From: a virus | IMG/VR virus record: IMGVR_UViG_3300025096_000001 | Location: 126,001-190,000 of that record | DNA length: 64,000 nt | Strand: one strand, 5' to 3' | In this document: positions 25,080-33,260 of the stretch, piece by piece | How positions within the stretch are numbered: the first letter of the stretch is position 1 | How the letters are laid out: each line of letters begins with the position of its first letter | The notes under the pieces: model-generated | Databases searched by the model: none | Seen by the model: only the letters and a program-made list of their open reading frames with translations | Told to the model about the DNA's origin: nothing | Made by a program: the position numbers and the translations under genes

Positions 25080-25968
25080 CTAAGAGACTCTTGATTTCAA
25101 GACCTGCGCAGTCTATCTTTCTTTTACTGACATGATAATGACTGACAAATCCGCTGAACTTTCCATACGGTACATCCTGTACGTAGGTAGTAGCTGTCTT
25201 TCCAAATTGGTTGAGCGGGGCTTCTAATGGGATACCTGTTGACTTATGAATCGCTTTCCAAAGAGCCTTTAGTGCTTCTATTTGTGCCGGATAAAAATCC
25301 ATAAATGGTTGCAGTTTATTATGATGCACCCAAGCATTTTCAACTAGAGGCCTCTCGCCGAACCCATTTCTCACATACCAGTCCTGATATTTAGGATAGT
25401 ATGCGTTACTGATTTCGACCCCAACAGAGGCCCTGTTCGATCTCTCTGAGCCGGCATGCCAGGCGCCGTGTTGCATATCCATAGTCTGATATATTGTTCC
25501 GTCATTATCGATTAAAAAGTGTACTGATATTCCTCTTTTATCTAAAACACTTTGGCAGGACTTAGAACTCAAGCAAACATCCCAATGATTTACAAAATAG
25601 CGGATGTTTCTCTTGGGCCGGCCGGCATAACTATAATAGTTTCCGGTACGTGCCTTAAGGCCGCTCTGTTCTGACCAAAGTATAACTCTGTCCCATTCGA
25701 TTGGGCAAAACTCATTATTATATACAATATAATTTGAATATTGTGGCGAGTCTGGCTTAAAGGCATCAATATCTGATTGCCTGTCGGTCCATAGGCGTCG
25801 GAAAGTGGATGGTCCACACAAACCGTCGGCTGTGAGATCATTTTCTTTCTGCCATTTTTTGATTGCTCTGGTTAACTTATCATCATAATACTTTTCACCA
25901 AACCAAGTTGGATCCCAGCCCAGCTTGGCTGCTGAAGCTTCATTGTAAAAGTTTTTATCAATAGGCAT
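25015..25968 (-). CDS. Endolysin: N-acetylmuramoyl-L-alanine amidase with peptidoglycan-binding domain
   Basis: This 317-aa protein has an N-terminal PG_binding_1-type domain (KLTRAIKKWQKENDLTADGL, then GPSTFRRLW at about 32-61). An Amidase_2/PGRP-like zinc amidase domain follows: IRYFVNHWDVC with the first His, HFLIDNDGTIYQTMD, HGAWHAGS, VGVEISNAYYP and the terminal VSHYHVSKRKIDCAG with the second His and Cys ligand. It cleaves the bond between N-acetylmuramic acid and L-alanine at lysis. No signal peptide is seen, so a holin is needed; none was identified here. It lies just downstream of the GroES-like gene. Confidence 0.88.
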   Translation of the reverse strand: MPIDKNFYNEASAAKLGWDPTWFGEKYYDDKLTRAIKKWQKENDLTADGLCGPSTFRRLWTDRQSDIDAFKPDSPQYSNYIVYNNEFCPIEWDRVILWSEQSGLKARTGNYYSYAGRPKRNIRYFVNHWDVCLSSKSCQSVLDKRGISVHFLIDNDGTIYQTMDMQHGAWHAGSERSNRASVGVEISNAYYPKYQDWYVRNGFGERPLVENAWVHHNKLQPFMDFYPAQIEALKALWKAIHKSTGIPLEAPLNQFGKTATTYVQDVPYGKFSGFVSHYHVSKRKIDCAGLEIKSLLDEIKIEESTGYSVQGDYCDDK

Positions 25969-25995
25969 ACTCTGGACTCCCGTTGTATCTTTCCA

Positions 25996-26274
25996 CTATG
26001 ATACTATTCCTACTATATAGTTCTCCAGTACAACATTGATGCTTTTATCCATAAAGTTAATCTCCTCTATCATCGCTTTGTCTACCACAACCTTCGCCTC
26101 CGGGCGCAACAAATTGTTAAATTTAACATCATCGGCGACAGCCACAACTGATGCGACTCCATATTTTTGCTGTTGTGGTTTAAAATCATCCGGTAGTAGG
26201 ATGGCCGGCGTATCACTCTCCGGCTTATCTTCACACATCTCAAGTTGAATGTGTCTGTTCACTGGTTTAAACAT
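25996..26274 (-). CDS. GroES/gp31-like cochaperonin
   Basis: The start at ATG 26274 has AAAGGAG 6 nt upstream, giving 92 aa. The order of elements fits the GroES fold: MFKPVNRHIQLEM as first strand, a polar mobile-loop-like segment ending ILLPDDF, then YGVASVVAVADDV, LRPEAKVVVDKAMIE and the last strand VLENYIVGIVS. Cochaperonins cap GroEL; T4 gp31 does this to fold the capsid protein. The phage groEL lies 14 kb away under another promoter. Sequence identity to GroES is low, so the call rests on length and pattern. Confidence 0.65.
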   Translation of the reverse strand: MFKPVNRHIQLEMCEDKPESDTPAILLPDDFKPQQQKYGVASVVAVADDVKFNNLLRPEAKVVVDKAMIEEINFMDKSINVVLENYIVGIVS

Positions 26275-26291
26275 GTTTTCTCCTTTTACGT

Positions 26292-28259
26292 TTAAATGGT
26301 ACACGAATCGTTTGTGCAAAATTTGCTGCCGGCGCCACCCTCTTCTGTGTCGATCCGGTGCAGCGGTTTTATATTTTTTGATTTGCTTTCGTATTGTTTT
26401 TTGGTTATAGGTTCGTACGGAGCCTGTACATATCCTGTCTCTTGATATTTCAAAAATGAGACAGCTTTAAGTCTTGTTTCATACATCTCTAAGGCGCTCT
26501 TGAGAGAGTGTGCCTCTTGTTCTTTGAAGGTTACCGTGATCGAAACTGAGTTGTCTGCCCAATAGTGTTGATATTGTGCCGCGATCTCTAACTGTTCCCA
26601 AATTGAGACAGAATCTTTTCCTTTCTCAAAATATGGTTCCTTCACTGGAAACTCTACGACCATAGTGTTTGGCGAGTACTTATCTTTTTCTATATAATAG
26701 CCCGCTGCCTCAAGGCGCGGAAGCAACTCTGAAGATTGTGCGAACCTGATTCGCCTAATATAATATTCGGATTCTGGAAAGTGGATTCCGGGCGTAGATC
26801 CATTCAAAAGCGACACTGTTCCAGATGGTTTAATAGATGTCATTCGAATTGATTTTGGAATACACAACCAGTTTGAGTACTCTTCATCAAGCTCTTTCAC
26901 ATAATCATATGCCTTGTCACACATATTATACATCTCGCGACGACCAAATTTATTAAACGCCTGCACCACACCCGACTGCGAGAGTCCGATGCGTCGATTT
27001 TTAAGCATCTTTGCATTTGTTTCTGGCCAGTGTGTGTTTGAAAGTGTAATAGTTTTACCATAAAGATAAGCGATCTTAAGAGTCTTAAGATAGTCTTCTT
27101 GATTTTCGTGCTTTGCTGGATATGTTTCTACCAAGCAACACAATTCTGCGTCCTCAAGCTGTTGTTCGACACAGGGATTAAAGCCCGCCACATTCACATC
27201 ATCATAGCGCGGGCCGTCTTTGAATCTCCCTCGCGTCCTAGCATTGTCTAACCAGATATAGCCCGGCTCTCCGTTCTTCTGTGATTGCTCTGCGTGCCAT
27301 GTATAGTCCATGCCCACCACAGCGTTGAAGGAATTATTGGAACCCCATCGATGATGCATTAGCTTTTCTGAATCATTTTTCATTTCAAGATAATACTTGT
27401 CATCGTGGCGGCCCATTGCTAGGGCGGCTGAACGGCGTACGTTACCAGCCACCACACACCGGCCGATAAGATTTTCGGTATCAACAATATCAACCGAGGT
27501 GATAGGCTGATCGATTTTACTAGAATATAACTCTATTAAAGACTTGTGTAATTCTTTAAGTGGGCCTGACCCTGAAGATGTTCCGCCGAAGCCCTTAATC
27601 AGAGCGCCTTCAGGACGAATAGCCGAGTAATCAAACTTAGGAATACGGCCCCCAAAATAGAAACCATCAAGAAGAGTGTGGACCGAATCCACCCAGCCCT
27701 CGCGAGAGTCGTCGATGACTAATGTGTCATTTGTATACTGGGGTTCTTTAATAATAACTGTGTTTCCTCCCTCAGTATCGAAGCCGACGCCGATACCAAC
27801 CATCAAAGCATCCATCATCCAAGCAAACAGATAGCCTCCCTTAGTGGAGAGGTCACGTGTGGAGCGAAATGCGCAATTAAATAAACCTGCAGCAGTACGC
27901 TCGTCAACAAACTTGGTGCCCATCATCCACAGGCCGCGGCCCGGTGGAGTCCACTTCAAGTTGAATAGACGATCATAAGCATCTTTTGCAGTCTTCTGCG
28001 CTTTGGCATCGTTCCACTCAAGCCCCAAAAAGAACACATGCTGCTTCTGCATGTTAAACATACCTTCGATTACACGGCGGCATGTTTGCCACCACTCTTC
28101 CGTCCCGGTCGCTTCTGGATCAAACTCACTCAACCTACGAGAATACGTGCGTTTATAAGTAACATACCCCAATGGTCCCCAAGGTACCTCTTTTTCTTTA
28201 TATTGATCCATAAATGTGTCAGAAAGTCTGAATCTGCGTATGTTGTCAAGTGTTCTCAT
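26292..28259 (-). CDS. Adenosylcobalamin-dependent ribonucleotide reductase (class II, monomeric type)
   Basis: This 655-aa protein has the RNR ten-stranded barrel motifs: the NCAFRST region with an N-terminal active-site Cys, GGTSSGSGPLKELH, NPCVEQQLEDAELCCLVE with the thiyl radical Cys, PSGTVSLLNGSTPGIH and SVSITVTF. The C-terminus ends FCTNDSCTI, supplying the two cysteines that re-reduce the active site. WTPPGRGLWMMGT and its length match the monomeric class II enzymes of the Lactobacillus leichmannii type, which use B12 and ribonucleoside triphosphates. It makes dNTPs for phage replication with reductant from thioredoxin. No cobalamin riboswitch was recognised upstream; the gap to the helicase gene is only 3 nt. 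Confidence 0.9.
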   Translation of the reverse strand: MRTLDNIRRFRLSDTFMDQYKEKEVPWGPLGYVTYKRTYSRRLSEFDPEATGTEEWWQTCRRVIEGMFNMQKQHVFFLGLEWNDAKAQKTAKDAYDRLFNLKWTPPGRGLWMMGTKFVDERTAAGLFNCAFRSTRDLSTKGGYLFAWMMDALMVGIGVGFDTEGGNTVIIKEPQYTNDTLVIDDSREGWVDSVHTLLDGFYFGGRIPKFDYSAIRPEGALIKGFGGTSSGSGPLKELHKSLIELYSSKIDQPITSVDIVDTENLIGRCVVAGNVRRSAALAMGRHDDKYYLEMKNDSEKLMHHRWGSNNSFNAVVGMDYTWHAEQSQKNGEPGYIWLDNARTRGRFKDGPRYDDVNVAGFNPCVEQQLEDAELCCLVETYPAKHENQEDYLKTLKIAYLYGKTITLSNTHWPETNAKMLKNRRIGLSQSGVVQAFNKFGRREMYNMCDKAYDYVKELDEEYSNWLCIPKSIRMTSIKPSGTVSLLNGSTPGIHFPESEYYIRRIRFAQSSELLPRLEAAGYYIEKDKYSPNTMVVEFPVKEPYFEKGKDSVSIWEQLEIAAQYQHYWADNSVSITVTFKEQEAHSLKSALEMYETRLKAVSFLKYQETGYVQAPYEPITKKQYESKSKNIKPLHRIDTEEGGAGSKFCTNDSCTI

Positions 28260-28262
28260 TGT

Positions 28263-29654
28263 TTATGTTTTCCTTCTTAGTTTGGTATATTTGGCTTTGA
28301 GCAGGTCTTTCTGTGCTGTTGGGCCTAAAGCCACGGGTGCGGTGGCAACTGCTGAGCCACTGTTTGATACGCTTGTCTGCGTTTGTACCTTTGGTAATAT
28401 CTTTATGTTGACACTGGACGTGTCCATAAAAATTTCGTAGACAATACCATCAGGACCGTTCCTGTTCTTGGCAATAAAGATTTTTCCTTTATTGTTTTGC
28501 TTGTCTTCGATCGTACGTGAAACAGAGAAAATAAAATCTGCTACAAAGCATTTATTAAACGCTTCTGAGATTTGCTCCATAGTAATCACCTCTGCACTAA
28601 GTCCTGATCGGTTTGTCTGAGAGGCTGTCCACACGGGACATTCAAACTCTGTCGAGATCGCACGTAACTCTTCATAAATAGATTCTAACTCATTGCGCTT
28701 CTCTTTTCTTATTACAACTGGTCTCAAAAGATCTCCATAATCTACTATTACCATACCGGGCTTTATACCACGCTTCACCAACTTTGAAAGGTGTGCTTTA
28801 ATGGTGTTTGTGGATGCAGACTTGGTTGGGTACTCTTTAATTATGAGCGAACCATCAATATCTTTAATTTCTTCATAAACTTCTTCTTTAAAATTTATGA
28901 TCTCACCCAAGGGATATCCGGTAATGCAACTATCATAGCGATTTGCAATCACAGTCTCCTGTAGTTCTAAAGTATAGTGGATAACTGTTTTGCCTTCTTT
29001 AATAGCTTCGGCGCCTAGGTGTACCAATACCATAGATTTTCCAGCGCCGGTTGGTGCTATGACCACTCCAAGCTCGCTCTTGCCCAAGCCTCCGCCGGCG
29101 ATCTTGTCCATCTCAGACCAGCCAGTGGTGACTGGCATTCTGTGCTTCGGCACAAATCTTTTCTCAAAATCTGCCAAGTAATCATATCCAAAATTGTTAT
29201 CAGACCCAAGCTTAAGGGCGTTGTTTATCTCTGTTGAGATTTCATCGAATGAACATGTTTGCAACAAACCAACAGACCTCATCATGGCCTCTTTTAAGGT
29301 TTGTTTTCGACAAAAATCGAGAGAGGTCTCTTTTATAAACTCACCGTCTGTAACTTCATAGCCGATTATCTTATTAAAGTAATCTAATACCTGCTTAACT
29401 ACCAACTCGTCTTCATCTGACATGTCGGTATGTAGAATAGTATCCATAGTGGCAGATGAAGGATGTCTATCATATTTTTCACGATAGTCGATTGTCTTAG
29501 ATAGGAATACACGCAAGTATTCAAGTTCCAGAAAGTTAATATCTAACACCTCTGTGATCTGATCTGCGAATGGTCGATCTTCAAAGATTAATTGTACTAA
29601 CCCCTCTTGAAACGTCTTGCCATATTTGCCAAAGTTTTCATTCTTAGAATGCAT
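28263..29654 (-). CDS. Replicative DNA helicase, DnaB/gp41 type
   Basis: This 463-aa protein has the Walker A motif APTGAGKS at residues 200-207. VIHYTLELQETVIANRYDS (motif 1a), MVIVDYGDLL (Walker B region), WTASQTNRSG (motif 3/4) and a C-terminal RNGPDG segment follow. This is the SF4 hexameric helicase layout of DnaB and T4 gp41. The N-terminal 150 residues are helical, as in the DnaB dimerisation domain. It unwinds DNA ahead of the replicase. No primase domain is fused. It has its own promoter upstream and is followed within 3 nt by RNR. Confidence 0.9.
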   Translation of the reverse strand: MHSKNENFGKYGKTFQEGLVQLIFEDRPFADQITEVLDINFLELEYLRVFLSKTIDYREKYDRHPSSATMDTILHTDMSDEDELVVKQVLDYFNKIIGYEVTDGEFIKETSLDFCRKQTLKEAMMRSVGLLQTCSFDEISTEINNALKLGSDNNFGYDYLADFEKRFVPKHRMPVTTGWSEMDKIAGGGLGKSELGVVIAPTGAGKSMVLVHLGAEAIKEGKTVIHYTLELQETVIANRYDSCITGYPLGEIINFKEEVYEEIKDIDGSLIIKEYPTKSASTNTIKAHLSKLVKRGIKPGMVIVDYGDLLRPVVIRKEKRNELESIYEELRAISTEFECPVWTASQTNRSGLSAEVITMEQISEAFNKCFVADFIFSVSRTIEDKQNNKGKIFIAKNRNGPDGIVYEIFMDTSSVNIKILPKVQTQTSVSNSGSAVATAPVALGPTAQKDLLKAKYTKLRRKT

Positions 29655-29680
29655 GTGCCCTCATGTGTCGCTGTATATTA

Positions 29681-29708
29681 AGTATACCAGAAGTAGCCCA
29701 GTTGTCAA
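29681..29708 (-). promoter_or_regulatory. Sigma70-type promoter for helicase-RNR operon
   Basis: TTGACA (29708-29703) and TATACT (29686-29681) on the minus strand are separated by 16 nt, 27 nt before the helicase start. Confidence 0.7.
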
Positions 29709-29738
29709 GCCACAAGGTAATGTATTTTATGATTACCA

Positions 29739-30704
29739 TCACTTCTGGCATTCAATGTGTATTTTATTTAACTGCGCTCGGAGATCATCCCAGTTTAATT
29801 CTCCAAAGCCATCCTCCCTCATCATCCCAATAAGTTGTGTTTTGTTAAAGTCGCAGTCAAAACTTTCAATAGAGTCTGCCACGTATATTTTTGATTGCAC
29901 TGACATTTGGGGCATGTATAGTTGCATCATCTTATAGTTATGCTCAATGAGGCTCTTGTTATCAGCCACATTGGCATAAAACTTTAACTTACTATCTGCA
30001 GCGCTGCAGTGGTCTACAACTTCGTCGACAGTGGCCGTCTTCTCTGTAGAGAGTAGCGTTCCAAGTCTCTTAGCCACCGTAGCGAAGCCGGCACCCTTAA
30101 CTCCGGGCAAGTTGTCTGAAGCATCTCCAATAATTGCCCGGGCGAGTGCCATGTTCGTTGGGTGGATTCCGGTCTGCTCAAGAATTCTCTTAGTATTAAG
30201 AAACTCATCCTTGGTTGGGCGCCAAAGCACAGTCTCTTCATCACATACTTGCATGAAATCTCTATCATTAGAAACAATAATTTTCTGCCAGCCAGCATAA
30301 AGTGGAAGCTGCGTAATGTGTGCAATAATATCGTCGGCTTCAATCTCTGGAATCATGAACTGGATGATCGGCATCTCGTTCATATATTCTATGATTCGGC
30401 TTTGTTGCCACATCTTATTCTGCAACTCTTCGTCATCGGTTAAGTTGTGGAAAGCGCGGTTCAGACGAATAGGCTTTCTACCGGCCTTATAATTCTTGTC
30501 CATTGTCTTGCGCTTCTTTGATCCATTTGGACCATCCCATACGACGATCACATTGTCTGGCCGTGTGGTTCTCACAAGCTTTTGTAGGATTTTGATAAAT
30601 CCTTTAAGACCTCCGATCGGCTGACCGTTGGTTGATAAACTTGGGTCTACAATGTAGGCCCTCAAATATGCATTCAATGCATCTACTATTAATACTCGTT
30701 TCAT
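29739..30704 (-). CDS. 5'-3' exonuclease (FEN/RNase H family)
   Basis: The start at ATG 30704 follows AAGGAGG by 9 nt, giving 321 aa. Acidic metal-binding motifs are in order: VLIVDALNAYLRA, VWDGPNGSKKRK with YKAGRK, IPEIEADDIIA, IVSNDRDFMQV and AIIGDASDNLPGVKGAG, which is the helix-3-turn region. This is the layout of the Pol I 5' nuclease and T4 RNase H. It removes RNA primers and flaps on the lagging strand. No polymerase is fused; the separate short family A polymerase at 36890-38068 could be its partner. Confidence 0.9.
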   Translation of the reverse strand: MKRVLIVDALNAYLRAYIVDPSLSTNGQPIGGLKGFIKILQKLVRTTRPDNVIVVWDGPNGSKKRKTMDKNYKAGRKPIRLNRAFHNLTDDEELQNKMWQQSRIIEYMNEMPIIQFMIPEIEADDIIAHITQLPLYAGWQKIIVSNDRDFMQVCDEETVLWRPTKDEFLNTKRILEQTGIHPTNMALARAIIGDASDNLPGVKGAGFATVAKRLGTLLSTEKTATVDEVVDHCSAADSKLKFYANVADNKSLIEHNYKMMQLYMPQMSVQSKIYVADSIESFDCDFNKTQLIGMMREDGFGELNWDDLRAQLNKIHIECQK

Positions 30705-30736
30705 GTAATCAAAACCCTCCTTCATGATTATAATCT

Positions 30737-30765
30737 ATTATAACCAATCCAGAGGGTAAAGTCAA
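30737..30765 (-). promoter_or_regulatory. Sigma70-type promoter for exonuclease gene
   Basis: TTGACT (30765-30760) and TATAAT (30742-30737) on the minus strand are separated by 17 nt. A second TATAAT follows at 30732-30727. Confidence 0.75.
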
Positions 30766-30774
30766 GGATTATTT

Positions 30775-31923
30775 TTATTCTTTTACGGGTACTGTGAGAT
30801 CTTCAGGGTCTGCGTAATATGATTCTGCATCCCCTTCTCTTTTGACGAACTTCTGCACGATTTCTTCATCCATAATTTGTAAAACTTTTTCTTTGAATTC
30901 TTTATCTTCTGTGATCAAGCTGTTCCACTTCGAAGGTTGAAACTTTTTCTCATACTTTCCAACCTTTAACGTATACCATGCACCAGCAGAAGTTAAACAC
31001 TCTGATGATTTGATTGCATCGAACCAACTCTCTTCATCCCGAATGCCAATTTCGTCAGTACCCCACAAGATTCGGAAGGCGCAAGAGCGTCCCTGTGTAC
31101 CAAAGCGAGACTTTTCAAGTTTGATTTTGACCTCCGATCCAATCCGGAAACCCTTATCATCTAAAACAAACGAAGATTTAGCCTTGCGACCGGTCAACCA
31201 GATACGCAAAGAATAAGCATAGTGCATAGCCTTTCCGCCGGGAGTGATGTAAGGTGTCGTCATTGCTACAATACGAGCAGTCGGTCCTTGTGGGATATTC
31301 GTCTTCAACTGGTTAAGTACAATGAAAGTCGCCTGCTTATCTGCGATAGGGATCGTCAGCTTTGACATTCCCTTGGCGAGAATGCGCGCCTTCATTGCCA
31401 TCGAAGATTGTGGATTGAAGTCGCCTTCAACGTCTGATACAGCCGGTGTAAATGCCAGTGAGTCCCAGATCAAAACAAGCTTATCTTCTGTGGCACCAAG
31501 TAGATCTTCGATGGTCTCTAAAACAAACTCGACAGACGATGCTTGTACATACATTAAGCGCCCTAAATCACAGCCAGCAGCCTCCAAAAAACTTGGGTCG
31601 ATTGCTGATTCAGAATCAAAATATACCACAAGCTTGCCCTGTTTCTGGGCGTTTGCTGCAATCTGTGCAGCCATGTAAGATTTACCGGTTGATTCCAAGC
31701 CGGCTATTTCTGTAACTTTTCCCACGGGGATGCCAGCAACGCGCCCTTTACTAATAATTGAATCAAGCCATCGAGAACCGGTTGGGATCCACTCCTTGAC
31801 TTGGGTTGGATTATCGCCAGTTAAATCGTGGGCAACGTTGCGGCCCGCTTTCTTGTTAACGATCTTCATGAGATCTTGAAGATTTACGCGGCCCGCTTTT
31901 GCGCCCGCAGATTTTCTAGCCAT
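30775..31923 (-). CDS. uvsX: UvsX/RecA-like recombinase
   Basis: This 382-aa protein has Walker A GLESTGKS at residues 75-82. VVYFDSESAIDPSFLEAAG, LVLIWDSLAFTP (Walker B) and FIVLNQLKTN (loop L2 start) follow. The N-terminus is basic and Lys/Arg rich; the C-terminus is acidic. It is closer to phage UvsX than to bacterial RecA in the region GGKAMHYAYSLRIWLTG. It forms filaments on single-stranded DNA for recombination-dependent replication and repair. It is the last gene of the SSB-to-UvsX group; the hairpin repeat at 31959-31980 lies before its start. Confidence 0.92.
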   Translation of the reverse strand: MARKSAGAKAGRVNLQDLMKIVNKKAGRNVAHDLTGDNPTQVKEWIPTGSRWLDSIISKGRVAGIPVGKVTEIAGLESTGKSYMAAQIAANAQKQGKLVVYFDSESAIDPSFLEAAGCDLGRLMYVQASSVEFVLETIEDLLGATEDKLVLIWDSLAFTPAVSDVEGDFNPQSSMAMKARILAKGMSKLTIPIADKQATFIVLNQLKTNIPQGPTARIVAMTTPYITPGGKAMHYAYSLRIWLTGRKAKSSFVLDDKGFRIGSEVKIKLEKSRFGTQGRSCAFRILWGTDEIGIRDEESWFDAIKSSECLTSAGAWYTLKVGKYEKKFQPSKWNSLITEDKEFKEKVLQIMDEEIVQKFVKREGDAESYYADPEDLTVPVKE

Positions 31924-31958
31924 ATTTATATTCCTTCTTAGCTTAGTTTATTAAAAGC

Positions 31959-31980
31959 GGCAGACTTTGACCGGTCTGCC
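31959..31980 (-). repeat. Intergenic hairpin repeat, copy 1 (before uvsX)
   Basis: On the minus strand GGCAGAC and GTCTGCC form a 7-bp stem with a short loop containing CGGTCAAA. The 5' flank CCGCT and the 3' T-rich flank are shared with the other copies at 32214, 34651, 34814 and 35145. Confidence 0.85.
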
Positions 31981-31998
31981 AGCGGCCTTGTTGTTGGG

Positions 31999-32187
31999 CT
32001 ATGCGTTTTTAGTTTCTTGGACATGCAATCGCATTGCTTGTGCTGAAGTTTTCACCTCTTGCATAACTTTGCGGACCCTTGTGCCAGCGGCACTATTTCC
32101 ATCGTTGTAAAACTTATTAAAATCTACTCTCGTTTCCTCAAGTAGCGTAATCAAATCTTCCAACGCGTTCGGTGTTGAATCACTCAT
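31999..32187 (-). CDS. Hc1-like small histone-type protein, tentative
   Basis: This 62-aa protein reads FNKFYNDGNSAAGTRVRKVM, then QEVKTSAQAMRLHVQ. It matches the GN-x-AA-x-R-x-R pattern of chlamydial-type histone H1-like Hc1 N-terminal domains, also found in many bacteria. It lacks the long Lys-rich tail that binds DNA in Hc1. Its place between ParB-like and uvsX genes fits a nucleoid or recombination accessory, but the role is inferred. It is flanked on both sides by the hairpin repeat. Confidence 0.5.
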   Translation of the reverse strand: MSDSTPNALEDLITLLEETRVDFNKFYNDGNSAAGTRVRKVMQEVKTSAQAMRLHVQETKNA

Positions 32188-32213
32188 TCTGTTCTCCTTT
32201 AAAATTAAAAAGT

Positions 32214-32235
32214 GGCAGACTTTGACCGGTCTGCC
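32214..32235 (-). repeat. Intergenic hairpin repeat, copy 2 (before Hc1-like gene)
   Basis: Sequence identical to copy 1 across stem and loop. On the minus strand it is followed by ACTTTTTAATTTT, so it could act as a weak terminator. Confidence 0.85.
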
Positions 32236-32247
32236 AGCGGACTTGAC

Positions 32248-33183
32248 TCAGTTTTCGATGAGGTCATTAATTTTTGCCATGGGCAAACTCTTGTTCTTGC
32301 TTGCTCTTGAAGCATTTGGTGAGTTGACCTTGCGGAAATCAGTAATGATTCCGCGGGCGATACACTGAGCGGCCTTGTTTACAACGGCGCCGCCGGCGGC
32401 TTTATAATCTGAAGCCACCACTCGCTGCTCGTACAATGCTTGTCGCGCGATGAACCACTGCTCAAAATCGGCACTAATCTTAGATCGAGTATTGCTCAGA
32501 GCAGAGTAAAGATTGAAAAGTATCGCCAAGCCTTCTAAAAGCTCAACCCTCATCTCTTCATCTTCCAGCCACGTGCTCTTAATCAGGGTGGCGGCCAACT
32601 TAGTATTTTGACCTCCCTGCTTGAGAGCACGACGGAAGCCGCCAATTTTCACGCGAGGGCTGTGTGTTTTTTCGTCGGGAACAAGCCCGACAATACCCCC
32701 TGCGTCTTGAGAACCGTATACACACAAGCCACACCTAATAAGCTGCTGGCTTGTGAGGAGGGCATCTTTTCGGAAGCTCTTCACGTCGTGAACAAAAACT
32801 TCCTCCTTGGTTGCACTGGTGCGATTGTAAAGGTTAAGTTGAGTAAACAGTTCGTGATACTCTTCCATGTCCTTTACTTGATAAATCATCGCAGGGATTT
32901 CCTTTGCATCAGGGAAAGCCAACTTGTACATGTGGCGGCGATGATCTCCGTCGAGCAACTTAGGCTCAATTCCGGAACCAATGGGGAACATCGCAACAGC
33001 GATGGGGCCAAACAGGTTCCAATTCCATCCATTTTTAAGATACCTAGCAATCAATTTGGATTTGGTATCTCGATTTACGTGGCCGTGAGTGTCCACGGAC
33101 ACTAAGGCATACGTAGGCTGGGTGTTCAGGATTACAAGTTCTCCTGCAATGAGGGAATTTTTCCCTTTTAGTTTAACTGACAT
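32248..33183 (-). CDS. ParB/sulfiredoxin-fold protein
   Basis: In this 311-aa protein residues 60-125 contain GIEPKLLDGDHRRHMYKLAF, then IPAMIYQVKDMEEYHELFTQ, the ParB N-terminal pattern (D-G-x-H-R, then strand I-P-x-x-I). The downstream region has no obvious helix-turn-helix. The fold occurs in CTPases, nucleases and phage DNA-modifying proteins. It may bind or nick DNA during replication. It follows the D12 methylase gene after an approximately 78-nt gap without a hairpin copy. Confidence 0.65.
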   Translation of the reverse strand: MSVKLKGKNSLIAGELVILNTQPTYALVSVDTHGHVNRDTKSKLIARYLKNGWNWNLFGPIAVAMFPIGSGIEPKLLDGDHRRHMYKLAFPDAKEIPAMIYQVKDMEEYHELFTQLNLYNRTSATKEEVFVHDVKSFRKDALLTSQQLIRCGLCVYGSQDAGGIVGLVPDEKTHSPRVKIGGFRRALKQGGQNTKLAATLIKSTWLEDEEMRVELLEGLAILFNLYSALSNTRSKISADFEQWFIARQALYEQRVVASDYKAAGGAVVNKAAQCIARGIITDFRKVNSPNASRASKNKSLPMAKINDLIEN

Positions 33184-33260
33184 GATATTACTCCTTTGTT
33201 TTGATCATGTTTTTTGTAGTTATTGAAGCCAAAATCGGACTTACTCTAGGCGCTACAAAA

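Noticed and set aside
28259-28262. Possible cobalamin riboswitch before the B12-dependent RNR
   Set aside because: Only 3 nt separate the helicase stop from the RNR start, and no B12-box-like sequence was recognised nearby.
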